Of a DNA stretch of 64,000 nt, positions 30,218 through 40,511 are shown one piece after another. The notes beneath the pieces were generated by a model. It was not told where the DNA came from and ran no database searches. It saw only the letters and a list, made by a program, of their open reading frames with translations. How positions within the stretch are numbered: the stretch's first letter is position 1; each line of letters begins with the position of its first letter. Position numbers and translations under genes: made by a program. Source of the stretch: Mycolicibacterium baixiangningiae (GTDB lineage Bacteria > Actinomycetota > Actinomycetes > Mycobacteriales > Mycobacteriaceae); assembly GCF_016313185.1 (NCBI RefSeq), contig NZ_CP066218.1:3968001-4032000 (forward strand). Reading direction: 5' to 3'.

Positions 30218-33200
30218 GCCGGGATCTCCGCGACGTCCTGCTCCGCGCCGAGCACGACCAGGGGCGTTCCTGGTTCCACCTGGTGGCCCGCCTCGACGAG
30301 CACATGGGTCACCACACCGTCCGCCGGTGCGGTCACGACGGTCTCCATCTTCATCGCCTCCAATGCCAGCAGTGCCTGTCCGGCCGCCACGCGCTCCCCC
30401 ACGGCCACATCGACTTTCCACACATTCGACGAGAACGGCGCATCCACCCGCTGGGCGCCGTCGTCGAGGACGAGGTCGGCGGTGTCGGCGGTGGCCTGCG
30501 ACTGCGCACGCTCGGCGCGGTCGAACTCCCCTGCCGCCGCCCACGCCGAGCGCTCCGCGGAGAACGCCGCGCTCTGGCGGGCGCGGAACTCCGCGATGGA
30601 GTCGGCGTTTCGTGCGAGGAAGCGCTCGTGCTCGTCGAGGGAGAACGTGCCGTCGGTGATCTCGACGGTGCCGCGGCCCGCGGCGAGATCGGCGCGCAGG
30701 TCGAGCAGTTCCTCGGCGGACACCGGATACCAGGAGATGCGGTCGAAGAACCGCAGCAGCCACGGGCTGCCGGGTTCGAACGGTGCGGTGTGGCGGTAGG
30801 TGCTCCATACCTGTGTCGTCCGGCCGACGAACTGGTAGCCGCCGGGACCTTCCATCCCGTAGATGCACAGATAGGCGCCGCCGATCCCGACGGAGTTCTC
30901 CGCGGTCCAGGTGCGGGCGGGGTTGTACTTCGTGGTCACCAGGCGGTGGCGTGGATCGAGCGGAGTCGCCACCGGCGCACCGAGATACACGTCACCGAGT
31001 CCGAGGGTCAGGTATTCGGCGGCGAACACGGTGTCGGCGACATCGGCCTGGGTGGCCAGGCCGTTGACGCGCCGGATGAACTCGATGTTCGACGGGCACC
31101 AGGGGGCGTCGTCGCGCACTCCCGACATGTAGCGTGCGATCGCCTCGCGGGTCGCGGGGTCGTCCCAACTCAGCGGGAGCCGCACCGACCGGCTCGGCAC
31201 CACGAGGTCGGAGGTGGCGGGCAGATCGTCTTCGAGTTCGGTCAGCAGGCCGAGCAGTCGGTCGATCGCCAGTTGCTGCGGGTCGACATGGATCTGGAGC
31301 GAGCGGATACCCGGGGTGAGGTCGACGATCCCGGCAGCTCGCGCATCGGCCAGCCGGGTGTGCAGCGCGTGCACTCGGGCGCGCAACGCCAGATCGAGCA
31401 CCATCTCGCCGTACTCGACCAGCACGTTGTCGTCACCGCTGCGGCGGTAGGTGACCGACGGTTGCCCGTCGCGCCGGGCCAGCACACCGTCGTCGCCGTC
31501 GCCGCCGCTGGTGAGCACCGTCGGTGCGGCGGGCCGACGCTCGCCGCCCACCTCCGTCCGCGCCGGCGCGTCGGCGGCGCGAACCGGCACGAACCGCACG
31601 GTGTCACCGGGGCGCAGCTGCCCGAGCTTCCACCGGTCGGCGGCCACGACGGTCACCGGGCAGACGAAGCCGCCGAGACTGGGTCCGTCGGGTCCCAGCA
31701 GGATCGGGGTGTCACCGGTGAAGTCGAGTGCGCCAACCGAATACGGGGTGTCGTGGATGTTCGACGGATGGAGTCCGGCGTCACCGCCGTCGGCCCGCGC
31801 CCACCGCGGCCTGGGCCCTTCGAGGCGTACTCCGGTTCGTGCGGAGTTGAAGTGCACGCGGTATTCCGCGGCGAAGAGGGTGTCGATGTCCTCGCGGGTG
31901 AAGAACTCCGGCGCCCCGTGTGGTCCCTCGGTCACGGCCAGTTCCCAGTGCGAGACCAGGGCGGGGCGCATGTCGGGGGTGACCGCTGCGCGCCCGACCG
32001 CGCCGGTGACCGGGCGCGCGGCCCGCAGGACGTCACCGACCACCAGCGGCCGCCCCCCGTGGCCGCCGAATCTCCCGAGCGTGAACGTCGACGCGCTGCC
32101 CAGGTAGGCGGGTATGTCGAAACCGCCGGCGACGAGGACGTAGGTGCGTAGACCCACCGTCTCCGCCGCGCCGACGTCGAGCACTCCCCCGGCCGGGATC
32201 TCGACAGGCTCCCACATCGGGACGGGCCGGCCGTCGACGGTGACCAGGCACTCAGCGCCGGTGACGCACACGGTGGTGGGGTGGCTGGCACGCAGCGCCG
32301 GTCCGGAGGCGGTGCACTCGAGTCCCGCTGCGCCGTCGGGGTTGCCGAGCGCGCGGTTACCGAGCCGGAAGGACAGATCGTCCATCGGACCGCTCGGCGG
32401 GACACCGATGTGCCACAGTCCGATTCGGCCGGGCAGGTCCTGAACCGTGGTCAGCAGCCCCGGTCGCTCGACGGTGATGCGGGCCCGCGGGTCGGTGACG
32501 TCGGCCAACGTCGCGGTGCTGTGCCGCGCGGTGATGACGTCACGATGGGTCACCGCCGCCTGCAGTGCGCCGATGTTGGTCTCGATACCGTGCAGCACAG
32601 TGTGTCCCAGCGCATCGCCCAGACGCCCGAACGCCTGCTCACGTGCGGGTCCGGTGGCGATCACCTTGGCCAGCAGCGGATCGTAGAACGACGACACCTC
32701 CGTTCCGTCCTCGACCCAGGTGTCCACCCGCACATCGTCGGGGAAGGACACCGCGGTGACGGTTCCGGTGCTCGGCCGGTGATCGCGCGAGGGGTCCTCG
32801 GCGTAGAGCCGGGCCTCGACCGCATGACCTTTCACCGGCACCGCACCCGTCGGCAAGTACGGTGCCAACATGTCTGTTTCGCCACAGCCGAGGCGGAACA
32901 TCCACGCGGCGAGGTCGATTCCGGTGACAGCCTCGGTCACCGGGTGTTCGACCTGGAGCCGGGCGTTGACCTCGAGGAACGACGCCTGCTCTCGGACCGG
33001 ATCGTAGACGAACTCGACGGTGCCCGCCGACCGGTAGTCCACCGAGGCGGCCAGCGCGCGTGACGATTCGTGCAGCAGCGCACGGACGGGATCGGGCAGC
33101 GCCGGCGCCGGGGCCTCCTCGAGCACCTTCTGGTTGCGCCGCTGCAGGGAGCAGTCGCGGTCGCCCAGTGAGACGACGTGGCCTCGTCCGTCGCCGAAGA

Positions 33201-33831
33201 TCTGCACCTCGACGTGGCGGGCGGTTTCGACGAAGCGCTCCACGAACACGCCGGCCGTGCCGAAGCTGCGCTCGGCCAGGCGCGCGACCCGCTCGAAGGC
33301 CGCGCGGAGTTCGATGGCGTTGTGGCACACCTGCATGCCGATACCGCCTCCTCCCCCGGTCGCCTTGAGCATCACCGGATAGCCGATGCCGTCCGCGGCG
33401 TGCAGCGCATCGGCGGCGTCGGCGAGCAGGTCCGAGCCCGGGAAGACCGGGACCCCGGCTGCCCGGGCCGCCGCCCTGGCGGTGTGCTTGGTGCCGAATA
33501 CGCGCAGCTGGTCGGGTGTCGGACCCACGAAGACCATCCCCGCGGTCTCCACCGCAGCAGCGAAATCGCCGTCTTCCGAAAGGAATCCGTACCCGGGGTG
33601 GATCATGTCCGCGCCGGTTTCCCGCGCGGCGTCCAGGATGGCGTCGATCCGCAGATAACTGTCGGCCGGCGTGGACGGCCCGAGGCGGACGGCGTGGTCG
33701 GCGAGGCGCACGTGCGGGGCGCCGCGATCGGCGTCGGAGAACACCGCCACGGTGCGCAACCCGAGCCGCTGCGCGGACCGGACGAGCCGTACCGCGATCT
33801 CGCCGCGGTTGGCGATCAGCGCAGTCGTCAC
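30214..33831 (-). CDS. Urea/guanidine carboxylase (biotin-dependent)
   Basis: 1205-residue ATP-dependent biotin enzyme. Biotin carboxylase occupies about 1-450 (LIANRGEIAVRLVRSA; GGGGIGMQV; EVNARLQVEHPVTE). A KipA/allophanate-hydrolase-subunit-2-like domain follows (GRIGLWHIGVPPSGPMDD), then a KipI-like domain, and a C-terminal biotinyl domain with ALEAMKMET. The product of urea carboxylation is allophanate. Proteins of this type located beside two DUF1989 proteins have been shown in other bacteria to carboxylate guanidine, giving carboxyguanidine, so guanidine is the likelier substrate here. GTG start overlaps the DUF1989 gene stop by 4 bp. Confidence 0.95.
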   Translation of the reverse strand: MTTALIANRGEIAVRLVRSAQRLGLRTVAVFSDADRGAPHVRLADHAVRLGPSTPADSYLRIDAILDAARETGADMIHPGYGFLSEDGDFAAAVETAGMVFVGPTPDQLRVFGTKHTARAAARAAGVPVFPGSDLLADAADALHAADGIGYPVMLKATGGGGGIGMQVCHNAIELRAAFERVARLAERSFGTAGVFVERFVETARHVEVQIFGDGRGHVVSLGDRDCSLQRRNQKVLEEAPAPALPDPVRALLHESSRALAASVDYRSAGTVEFVYDPVREQASFLEVNARLQVEHPVTEAVTGIDLAAWMFRLGCGETDMLAPYLPTGAVPVKGHAVEARLYAEDPSRDHRPSTGTVTAVSFPDDVRVDTWVEDGTEVSSFYDPLLAKVIATGPAREQAFGRLGDALGHTVLHGIETNIGALQAAVTHRDVITARHSTATLADVTDPRARITVERPGLLTTVQDLPGRIGLWHIGVPPSGPMDDLSFRLGNRALGNPDGAAGLECTASGPALRASHPTTVCVTGAECLVTVDGRPVPMWEPVEIPAGGVLDVGAAETVGLRTYVLVAGGFDIPAYLGSASTFTLGRFGGHGGRPLVVGDVLRAARPVTGAVGRAAVTPDMRPALVSHWELAVTEGPHGAPEFFTREDIDTLFAAEYRVHFNSARTGVRLEGPRPRWARADGGDAGLHPSNIHDTPYSVGALDFTGDTPILLGPDGPSLGGFVCPVTVVAADRWKLGQLRPGDTVRFVPVRAADAPARTEVGGERRPAAPTVLTSGGDGDDGVLARRDGQPSVTYRRSGDDNVLVEYGEMVLDLALRARVHALHTRLADARAAGIVDLTPGIRSLQIHVDPQQLAIDRLLGLLTELEDDLPATSDLVVPSRSVRLPLSWDDPATREAIARYMSGVRDDAPWCPSNIEFIRRVNGLATQADVADTVFAAEYLTLGLGDVYLGAPVATPLDPRHRLVTTKYNPARTWTAENSVGIGGAYLCIYGMEGPGGYQFVGRTTQVWSTYRHTAPFEPGSPWLLRFFDRISWYPVSAEELLDLRADLAAGRGTVEITDGTFSLDEHERFLARNADSIAEFRARQSAAFSAERSAWAAAGEFDRAERAQSQATADTADLVLDDGAQRVDAPFSSNVWKVDVAVGERVAAGQALLALEAMKMETVVTAPADGVVTHVLVEAGHQVEPGTPLVVLGAEQDVAEIPA

Positions 33832-34469
33832 GGGCGGGTCACGATCATCCGGACCGGTGTGGGATTGAAGGCGTTGCACGGGTTGTTGATCTGCGGGCAG
33901 TTCGAGACGACCACGAGCGTGTCGATGTCGGCGCGCAATGCGATGCGCTTACCGGGCCCGGACAGCCCGTCGACGATGCCCAGCGCGCCGTCGGGGTCGA
34001 CCGGCACGTTCATGAACCAGTTGATGTTGCTGGAGAGATCCCGGGCGCCGAGGCCGTGGCGGGCGCCCTCGATCAGAAAGTTCTCCATGCAGCCGTGCTG
34101 TTCGCGGGTGTGCTGCCCGTAGCGCAGCGTGTTGGACTCTTTCGAACACGCGCCGCCCAGGGTGTCGTGTATGCCCACCTCGTCGGCGACGACGGTCATC
34201 AGCGCCGCACCGGTGTCGGCCCGCAGCACCGACCCGGTGGTCAGCACGATACGCCCCTGGCGCGCAATCGTTTCCGAGGCGGAGTAGCGGACCGCGGTGT
34301 CGGCGGCGGAGTAGAGCAGGCAGTCGACGGCCTGGTTGCCGTCGAGGTCGACGATCGTCAGCACGTCACCGGCGGTGACGACCGCCGACCACGGCGCCCT
34401 GGCCGCGACGGTCTCGTCGAGCACGACGGTGCCGGGGACAAGAGGCTGGGCGTCGGCGGTGGCGGTCAC
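33828..34469 (-). CDS. DUF1989 protein, UAAP2 / carboxyguanidine deiminase subunit
   Basis: 213-residue DUF1989 protein, historically called urea amidolyase-associated protein 2. Conserved parts are LTIVDLDGNQAVDCLLYSA, GSVLRADTGAALMTVVADEVG, CSKESNTLRYG and NWFMNVPVDPDGALG. Work on guanidine degradation assigned the paired DUF1989 proteins as CgdA/CgdB, which deiminate carboxyguanidine to allophanate. GTG start overlaps the upstream paralogue stop by 4 bp. Assignment as one deiminase subunit follows from the family and gene order. Confidence 0.9.
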   Translation of the reverse strand: MTATADAQPLVPGTVVLDETVAARAPWSAVVTAGDVLTIVDLDGNQAVDCLLYSAADTAVRYSASETIARQGRIVLTTGSVLRADTGAALMTVVADEVGIHDTLGGACSKESNTLRYGQHTREQHGCMENFLIEGARHGLGARDLSSNINWFMNVPVDPDGALGIVDGLSGPGKRIALRADIDTLVVVSNCPQINNPCNAFNPTPVRMIVTRP

Positions 34470-35350
34470 AGCGCTCCTCGGGCGGCGAGATCGGCGTCGG
34501 TGTTGGCGATGGCCTGGCGGTGCTCGGGCCCGAGCTCACCGACCAGATCGCCGGCGGTGAGGCGCGCGAGATCGGTTGCGGCGGGCCAGGCGTGGATCTG
34601 CAGCGGCGAGCAGGTGAACTGCGGGCGGGGGTCCATGGGGTGGGCGGTATTGGCGAGCAGGACGACGGCGTCCACGTGCAGCAGCAGGTCGACGGTCGTG
34701 CCCGGTCCTGCCGAGCCCTGCCACTGCAGGACTCCGTCGCCGTCGACCCGCACCCGCTGGAAGAAGGACACCGAGGGCACCAGGTCACGTTGTCCCATAC
34801 CGTTTTTCAGCGCGGCGAGCAACAGGAGCTCGCGGCCCGCCGGCGCCGGGGACTCGGGTGCACCGGCTCCGTACCTGGCCTCGTTGCCGGCCCGCGTCGT
34901 CGTTCCGGCCAGTGCGTCGTGGTGTCCGGAGGTGTCGCCGACCACGGTCGCGAGCACCCGCCCGAACCCGCTCAGCAGCGGATGGCCGGACCCGAGGTAG
35001 GCCTGCCACGGCACCTTGACGGTGTCGGCGACGTTGAGCCGCTCATGCGTCGCGTCGGCGCGGTGGAGTAGGAGGTGCGCACACGCGTCGCCGTCCACGT
35101 CGGTCATGCGGATACGGGTGCCGCGGGCCAGCACCGCGGTGGTGTACCCGCCGGGCGCCACGGTCTCCGACCACACCAGGCGCTCGGCCGGGACACCGTC
35201 GGGCACGGTCGGGCTGGTCGAGGCGGGGACGTGGCGCATGTGTTCGGCGGTGCGGCCGTGCTGGGCGCGGGCGTGTGCCCGGGCGCCGGCGGTGGTGGCG
35301 GTCGACGATGTCGCTCCACTGCCGTCGGACGTGCGCAGATCGCTGGTCAA
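34466..35350 (-). CDS. DUF1989 protein, UAAP1 / carboxyguanidine deiminase subunit
   Basis: 294-residue DUF1989 protein, about 50 residues longer at the N-terminus than usual; the extra part is Ala/Thr/Ser-rich and may be unstructured. Family signatures are VAPGGYTTAVLARGTRIRMTDVDGDACAHLLLH and NGMGQRDLVPSVSFFQRV. TTG at 35350 is preferred: GGGAG lies 5 bases ahead and it leaves the palindromic operator at 35394 outside the coding region, whereas a start at 35458 would put it inside. An ATG further in (MRHVPAS) is an alternative. First gene of the carboxylase operon. Confidence 0.87.
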   Translation of the reverse strand: MTSDLRTSDGSGATSSTATTAGARAHARAQHGRTAEHMRHVPASTSPTVPDGVPAERLVWSETVAPGGYTTAVLARGTRIRMTDVDGDACAHLLLHRADATHERLNVADTVKVPWQAYLGSGHPLLSGFGRVLATVVGDTSGHHDALAGTTTRAGNEARYGAGAPESPAPAGRELLLLAALKNGMGQRDLVPSVSFFQRVRVDGDGVLQWQGSAGPGTTVDLLLHVDAVVLLANTAHPMDPRPQFTCSPLQIHAWPAATDLARLTAGDLVGELGPEHRQAIANTDADLAARGAL

Positions 35351-35393
35351 AGGTGCTCCCGGGGTCGCGGCGCCGACGCCGACGGCGGCATTT

Positions 35394-35407
35394 CTGTCAC
35401 CTGACAG
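35394..35407. promoter_or_regulatory. TetR-type operator 3 (CTGTCACCTGACAG)
   Basis: Same 6-bp arms as operator 1 with CC spacer, 43 bp upstream of the UAAP1 TTG start. Flanked by TTT on the left and TTTTCGCG on the right, like the other sites. Confidence 0.75.
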
Positions 35408-35488
35408 TTTTCGCGTCGGCTGACCGCCGGTGGTTGCCGCGAGGTAACTGATCTTCATCGACGCGTTAAGAACGCAGTGTCGATGTGT

Positions 35489-35502
35489 CTGTCATGTGAC
35501 AG
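35489..35502. promoter_or_regulatory. TetR-type operator 4 (CTGTCATGTGACAG)
   Basis: Same arms with TG spacer, 37 bp before the YciI-like gene and 95 bp (centre to centre) from operator 3. Links the short plus-strand gene to the same control. Confidence 0.75.
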
Positions 35503-35539
35503 GTTTCGGGTCCCCCGCTCGGTCGGCTACCCTTCGCCG

Positions 35540-35815
35540 GTGTTCCATGTGCTGACGCTGACCTACCTGCAACCGCTCGACGTCATCGACCAGAGCCGGC
35601 CCGCCCACCTCGAATGGCTCGCCGGTGAGGTCGAAGCCGGCCGGATCCTGCTCGCCGGCCGGGTGGAGAGCCAGACCGGCGCGGTGCTCATCACCGGCGA
35701 TCTCACCGCCGACGAGGCCGATGCGCTCGCGGCGTCAGACCCCTACACGCAGGCCGCAGTGGTGTCCTACGAGCGCACATCGTTCAACGGCGCATTCCGC
35801 GCGCCCGGCCTCTAG
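35540..35815 (+). CDS. YciI-like protein
   Basis: 91-residue YciI-type ferredoxin-like fold protein ([54 protein letters not shown]). The His in RPAHLEW and Asp in SDPY correspond to the putative active-site pair of the family. GTG at 35540 gives the conserved N-terminus; it is downstream of operator 4, so it probably belongs to the nitrogen regulon. Enzymatic role unknown; a small-molecule lyase or isomerase role has been suggested for relatives. Followed 110 bp later by adhC. Confidence 0.85.
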   Translation: MFHVLTLTYLQPLDVIDQSRPAHLEWLAGEVEAGRILLAGRVESQTGAVLITGDLTADEADALAASDPYTQAAVVSYERTSFNGAFRAPGL

Positions 35816-35925
35816 GATCAAACTCACACTCCGATCGGGATCGATCGGCCCCCGCGAACCGTTTCCGCGCTGGAAGCGCCGCAGTGCCGCGGCCGAATTT
35901 TGCGATGACCGAACAAAGAGGATTG

Positions 35926-36978
35926 ATGAGTACCACTGTTTCCGCTTACGCCGCGACGTCGGCGACCGAACCGCTCACCGAGATCACGATCGCCCGACGC
36001 GACGTCGGCCCCCACGACGTGGCGTTCGACATCCACTTCAGCGGCATCTGCCACTCGGACATCCACACCGTCAGGGGTGAGTGGGGCCGGGCGACGTACC
36101 CGATCGTGCCGGGCCACGAGATCGCCGGCGTGGTCACCGCCGTCGGCGCCGATGTGACCGAGTTCGCGGTCGGCGACCGGGTCGGCGTCGGGTGTTTCGT
36201 GGATTCGTGCCGTGAGTGCGACAACTGCCGCGCCGGGATCGAGCAGTACTGCACCGGCTCCGGAATGGTCGGCACCTACAACGCCGTCGGCCGCGATGGC
36301 GAGCGCACGCAGGGCGGGTACAGCGGCGCGATCGTCGTCGACGAGAACTACGTTCTGCGCATCCCGGACGCTCTGCCGCTGGAGGCCGCGGCGCCGCTAC
36401 TGTGCGCCGGAATCACCACCTATTCGCCCCTGCGGCACTGGAACGCCGGGTCGGGCAGCCGGGTCGCGGTGATCGGCCTCGGCGGACTGGGCCACCTCGC
36501 CGTCAAGATCGCCAAGGCGATGGGCGCGGACGTGACCGTGCTCAGCCAGTCGCTCAAGAAGATGGAGGACGGTCTGCGCCTCGGCGCCGACGCGTACCAC
36601 GCCACCTCGGACGGCGAGACCTTCAGCCAGCTGAGGGGTTCGTTCGACCTGATCCTGAACACCGTCTCGGCCAACATCGACCTCACTGCGATGCTGAGCC
36701 TGCTGCGCACCGACGGCACGCTCGTCGAACTGGGTATGCCGGAGAATCCGATGTCGGTGCCGGCCGGCGCGCTGATCGGTGGCCGCCGCAGCATCTCGGG
36801 CTCGCTGATCGGTGGCATCGCCGAAACCCAGGAGATGCTGGACTTCTGTGCCGAACACGGCGTGCATCCGGAGATCGAGGTGATCGAGCCGGGCTACATC
36901 AACGAGGCCTACGAGCGCGTGGTCGCCAGCGACGTGCGCTACCGGTTCGTCATCGACACCGCGAGCCTGCGCACCTGA
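35926..36978 (+). CDS. adhC: NADP-dependent zinc alcohol dehydrogenase AdhC (Rv3045-like)
   Basis: 350-residue medium-chain dehydrogenase of the cinnamyl-alcohol-dehydrogenase type. Catalytic zinc ligands are in GICHSDIHT (Cys, His) and GHEIAG; structural zinc cysteines in [15 protein letters not shown]; the Rossmann motif is [11 protein letters not shown]. The ATG at 35926 has GAGGA ahead. In M. tuberculosis AdhC reduces aldehydes with NADPH and sits next to fecB; here 16.8 kb of accessory genes separate them. A strong hairpin follows the stop. Confidence 0.95.
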   Translation: MSTTVSAYAATSATEPLTEITIARRDVGPHDVAFDIHFSGICHSDIHTVRGEWGRATYPIVPGHEIAGVVTAVGADVTEFAVGDRVGVGCFVDSCRECDNCRAGIEQYCTGSGMVGTYNAVGRDGERTQGGYSGAIVVDENYVLRIPDALPLEAAAPLLCAGITTYSPLRHWNAGSGSRVAVIGLGGLGHLAVKIAKAMGADVTVLSQSLKKMEDGLRLGADAYHATSDGETFSQLRGSFDLILNTVSANIDLTAMLSLLRTDGTLVELGMPENPMSVPAGALIGGRRSISGSLIGGIAETQEMLDFCAEHGVHPEIEVIEPGYINEAYERVVASDVRYRFVIDTASLRT

Positions 36979-36988
36979 CAGGAACGCA

Positions 36989-37026
36989 AGTGGCCGGACA
37001 GCGGGGAAACCCGCGGTCCGGCCACT
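36989..37026. terminator. Bidirectional hairpin between adhC and the Ag85-like gene
   Basis: An 11-bp perfect outer stem (AGTGGCCGGAC / GTCCGGCCACT) and an inner GCGGG/CCCGC stem around GAAA-type loop bases. It lies 10 bp after the adhC stop and 12 bp from the convergent stop, with CGTCGTTT following, so it can serve both genes. Confidence 0.75.
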
Positions 37027-37038
37027 CGTCGTTTCGGC

Positions 37039-38127
<1,089 letters not shown>

Positions 38128-38181
38128 TCACCGCGCAGAGCGGTACCGCCACCTAGTACGTCGCGGGGTGATGCCCCGACG

Positions 38182-38479
38182 TTACGGCGCTGAAACGTGC
38201 CGAGTCGGATAAGCCCGGTCGGCGACGGCCTCTTCGAACACCAGCAGGGTGGCGTGGTCCTCCTGCTTCATCGTGACGAACACCAGCGCCTCGAAGTCCA
38301 GACCGAGCGCCGCCGGGTCAATGAGGGCGCGGTAGCCGACGATGACCCCGGACTGCTCGAGATCGCACTCGCCGGTGCGTCGGTGCGACGGTCAGCCCCA
38401 CCTTCGTGGCCAGTTCGGTCGTGCTCAACCGCCCGCTCATCTGCAGCTCAGCAAGAATCTTTTGGTCGATCGCGTCCAC
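38182..38479 (-). pseudogene. Lrp/AsnC regulator remnant, frameshifted and truncated
   Basis: The minus strand encodes an Lrp-type HTH (VDAIDQKILAELQMSGRLST, TELATKVGL), then after a frameshift near 38366-38372 continues as LEQSGVIVGYRALIDPAALGL and FEALVFVTMKQEDHATLLVFEEA before a stop at 38182. Normal Lrp proteins run about 150 residues; this piece ends halfway through the RAM sensing domain. Too damaged to be functional. It ends 184 bp from the Ag85-like gene and lies 37 bp from the nrdF2 stop. Confidence 0.75.
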
Positions 38480-38515
38480 GATCCTGGTCGGCGTGGCGCT
38501 GGTGGCCGAGCGGTT

Positions 38516-39502
<987 letters not shown>

Positions 39503-39551
39503 TCAACAGGTGTTTTCGCTAGATCGCCGCAGTCCCTCGCAGCTACCGCCG

Positions 39552-39601
39552 ACACTACTCGTAGTAGCCGACATCGCGAGCCAACCCCACATGTTGGGGT
39601 T
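39552..39601. promoter_or_regulatory. Paired NrdR-like boxes upstream of nrdF2
   Basis: Box 1 ACTACTCGTAGT (39554-39565) and box 2 centred on ACATGT (39589-39594) are 32 bp apart centre to centre. Box 1 is flanked by GAC and GCCGACA exactly as at nrdH. Box 2 lies in a 19-bp palindrome AACCCCACATGTTGGGGTT, 16 bp after the Rv3050c-like stop, which could also act as a terminator hairpin. Confidence 0.65.
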
Positions 39602-39616
39602 TGGCGTGTCGCGCCG

Positions 39617-40357
39617 TCAGGCGACGTGCTCGTTGCGGCGCACGCCCTCGTGCAACGGCAGGTCCGGGTCGAGGGAGATTCCCAGCAGTTCGCAGGTGCC
39701 GTTGATCGACCCGATCATGATGGTCGTGAGGTGGGCGACGAAATCCTCCGACGGCATCCGCCGGGGGCTCTCCTGCTCGGTGCCCAGCCACCAGTCGGTG
39801 GCCGAGGCGATGGAGCCGAACGCGGCGTACGCGGCCAGTTCGAGCGCGGCGGCGTCGAGCTCGATCTCACCGAGTTCGTTGTCGAACATGTCCGCCATCG
39901 CGAGCGTGATCTCGCGGCTCTCGTTGAGCGCCCGCATGGTGGATTCGCTCTGCTCGGCGAAGCGGCCCTGGATCAGGAACCGGATGACGTTGGGGTGTTC
40001 GTCGACCAGCCGCACATACTGTTCAACACTGCGCCGGATGACCTCGCGCCCCGAATCCACCGACAGGTCGATCGACGGGAAGATCGCCGTCCCCAGCATG
40101 TCGCGCAGGCGCTGACCGATCGCCTGGAAGAGATCGGATTTGTCGGTGAAGTGGCGGTAGATCTTGGGCTTGGCGGTGCCGGCCTCTTCGGCGATCTCCC
40201 GCAGGCTGACCGCGGGACCCTGCTGGTCGATGGCCCGGAACGCGGCGTCGACGATCTCCGCGCGCACCTTCTTGCGGTGCTCGCGCCAGCGCTCGCTGCG
40301 CGCGTCCACTTTGCCGCCCGATTCACTGCCGGTGCGGGCCCTCGACCCTCGTCGCAC
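39617..40357 (-). CDS. TetR-family regulator (Rv3050c-like)
   Basis: 246-residue TetR protein. HTH at about residues 28-75 (AEIVDAAFRAIDQQGPAVSLREIAEEAGTAKPKIYRHFTDKSDLF). A basic N-terminal extension (MRRGSRARTGSESGGK) precedes it. Divergent from the geranylgeranyl-reductase-like flavoprotein gene with a palindrome CTGTCGCGACAG in between, its likely operator. In M. tuberculosis the homologue lies directly beside nrdE; here about 19 kb intervene. Confidence 0.92.
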   Translation of the reverse strand: MRRGSRARTGSESGGKVDARSERWREHRKKVRAEIVDAAFRAIDQQGPAVSLREIAEEAGTAKPKIYRHFTDKSDLFQAIGQRLRDMLGTAIFPSIDLSVDSGREVIRRSVEQYVRLVDEHPNVIRFLIQGRFAEQSESTMRALNESREITLAMADMFDNELGEIELDAAALELAAYAAFGSIASATDWWLGTEQESPRRMPSEDFVAHLTTIMIGSINGTCELLGISLDPDLPLHEGVRRNEHVA

Positions 40358-40471
40358 CCGCTCACTGTACTCGCTCGAGGGTCGCTGACCTGCTCAGAAC
40401 CCTTTGCCCGCGCGGCCCAGGGAAGCTGTCGGCCGGGTTTCTCCCATGCAGCCTCGTGTGCGCGCAGTGGG

Positions 40472-40489
40472 TACTATCTGTCGCGACAG
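40472..40489 (+). promoter_or_regulatory. -10 box TACTAT abutting palindrome CTGTCGCGACAG
   Basis: A TANNNT-type -10 hexamer (40472-40477) is followed directly by a perfect 12-bp palindrome (40478-40489) that would cover the transcription start, about 28 bases before the flavoprotein ATG. Classic arrangement for TetR repression; the divergent TetR gene is the natural regulator. Confidence 0.6.
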
Positions 40490-40511
40490 CCCGACACACG
40501 AGACGAGATTC

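Noticed and set aside
29788..32151. 787-codon plus-strand frame opposite allophanate hydrolase and carboxylase
   Set aside because: Antisense shadow; the carboxylase domains on the minus strand are unambiguous.
35351..35539. Guanidine-I (ykkC) riboswitch ahead of the carboxylase operon
   Set aside because: Searched by eye because the operon fits; no ykkC core is seen and the gap is filled by two palindromic operators, so protein-based control is preferred.
39583..39601. Stand-alone terminator for the Rv3050c-like gene
   Set aside because: The hairpin has no T-tract and coincides with the second NrdR-like box, so it is described as part of the operator; a dual role remains possible.
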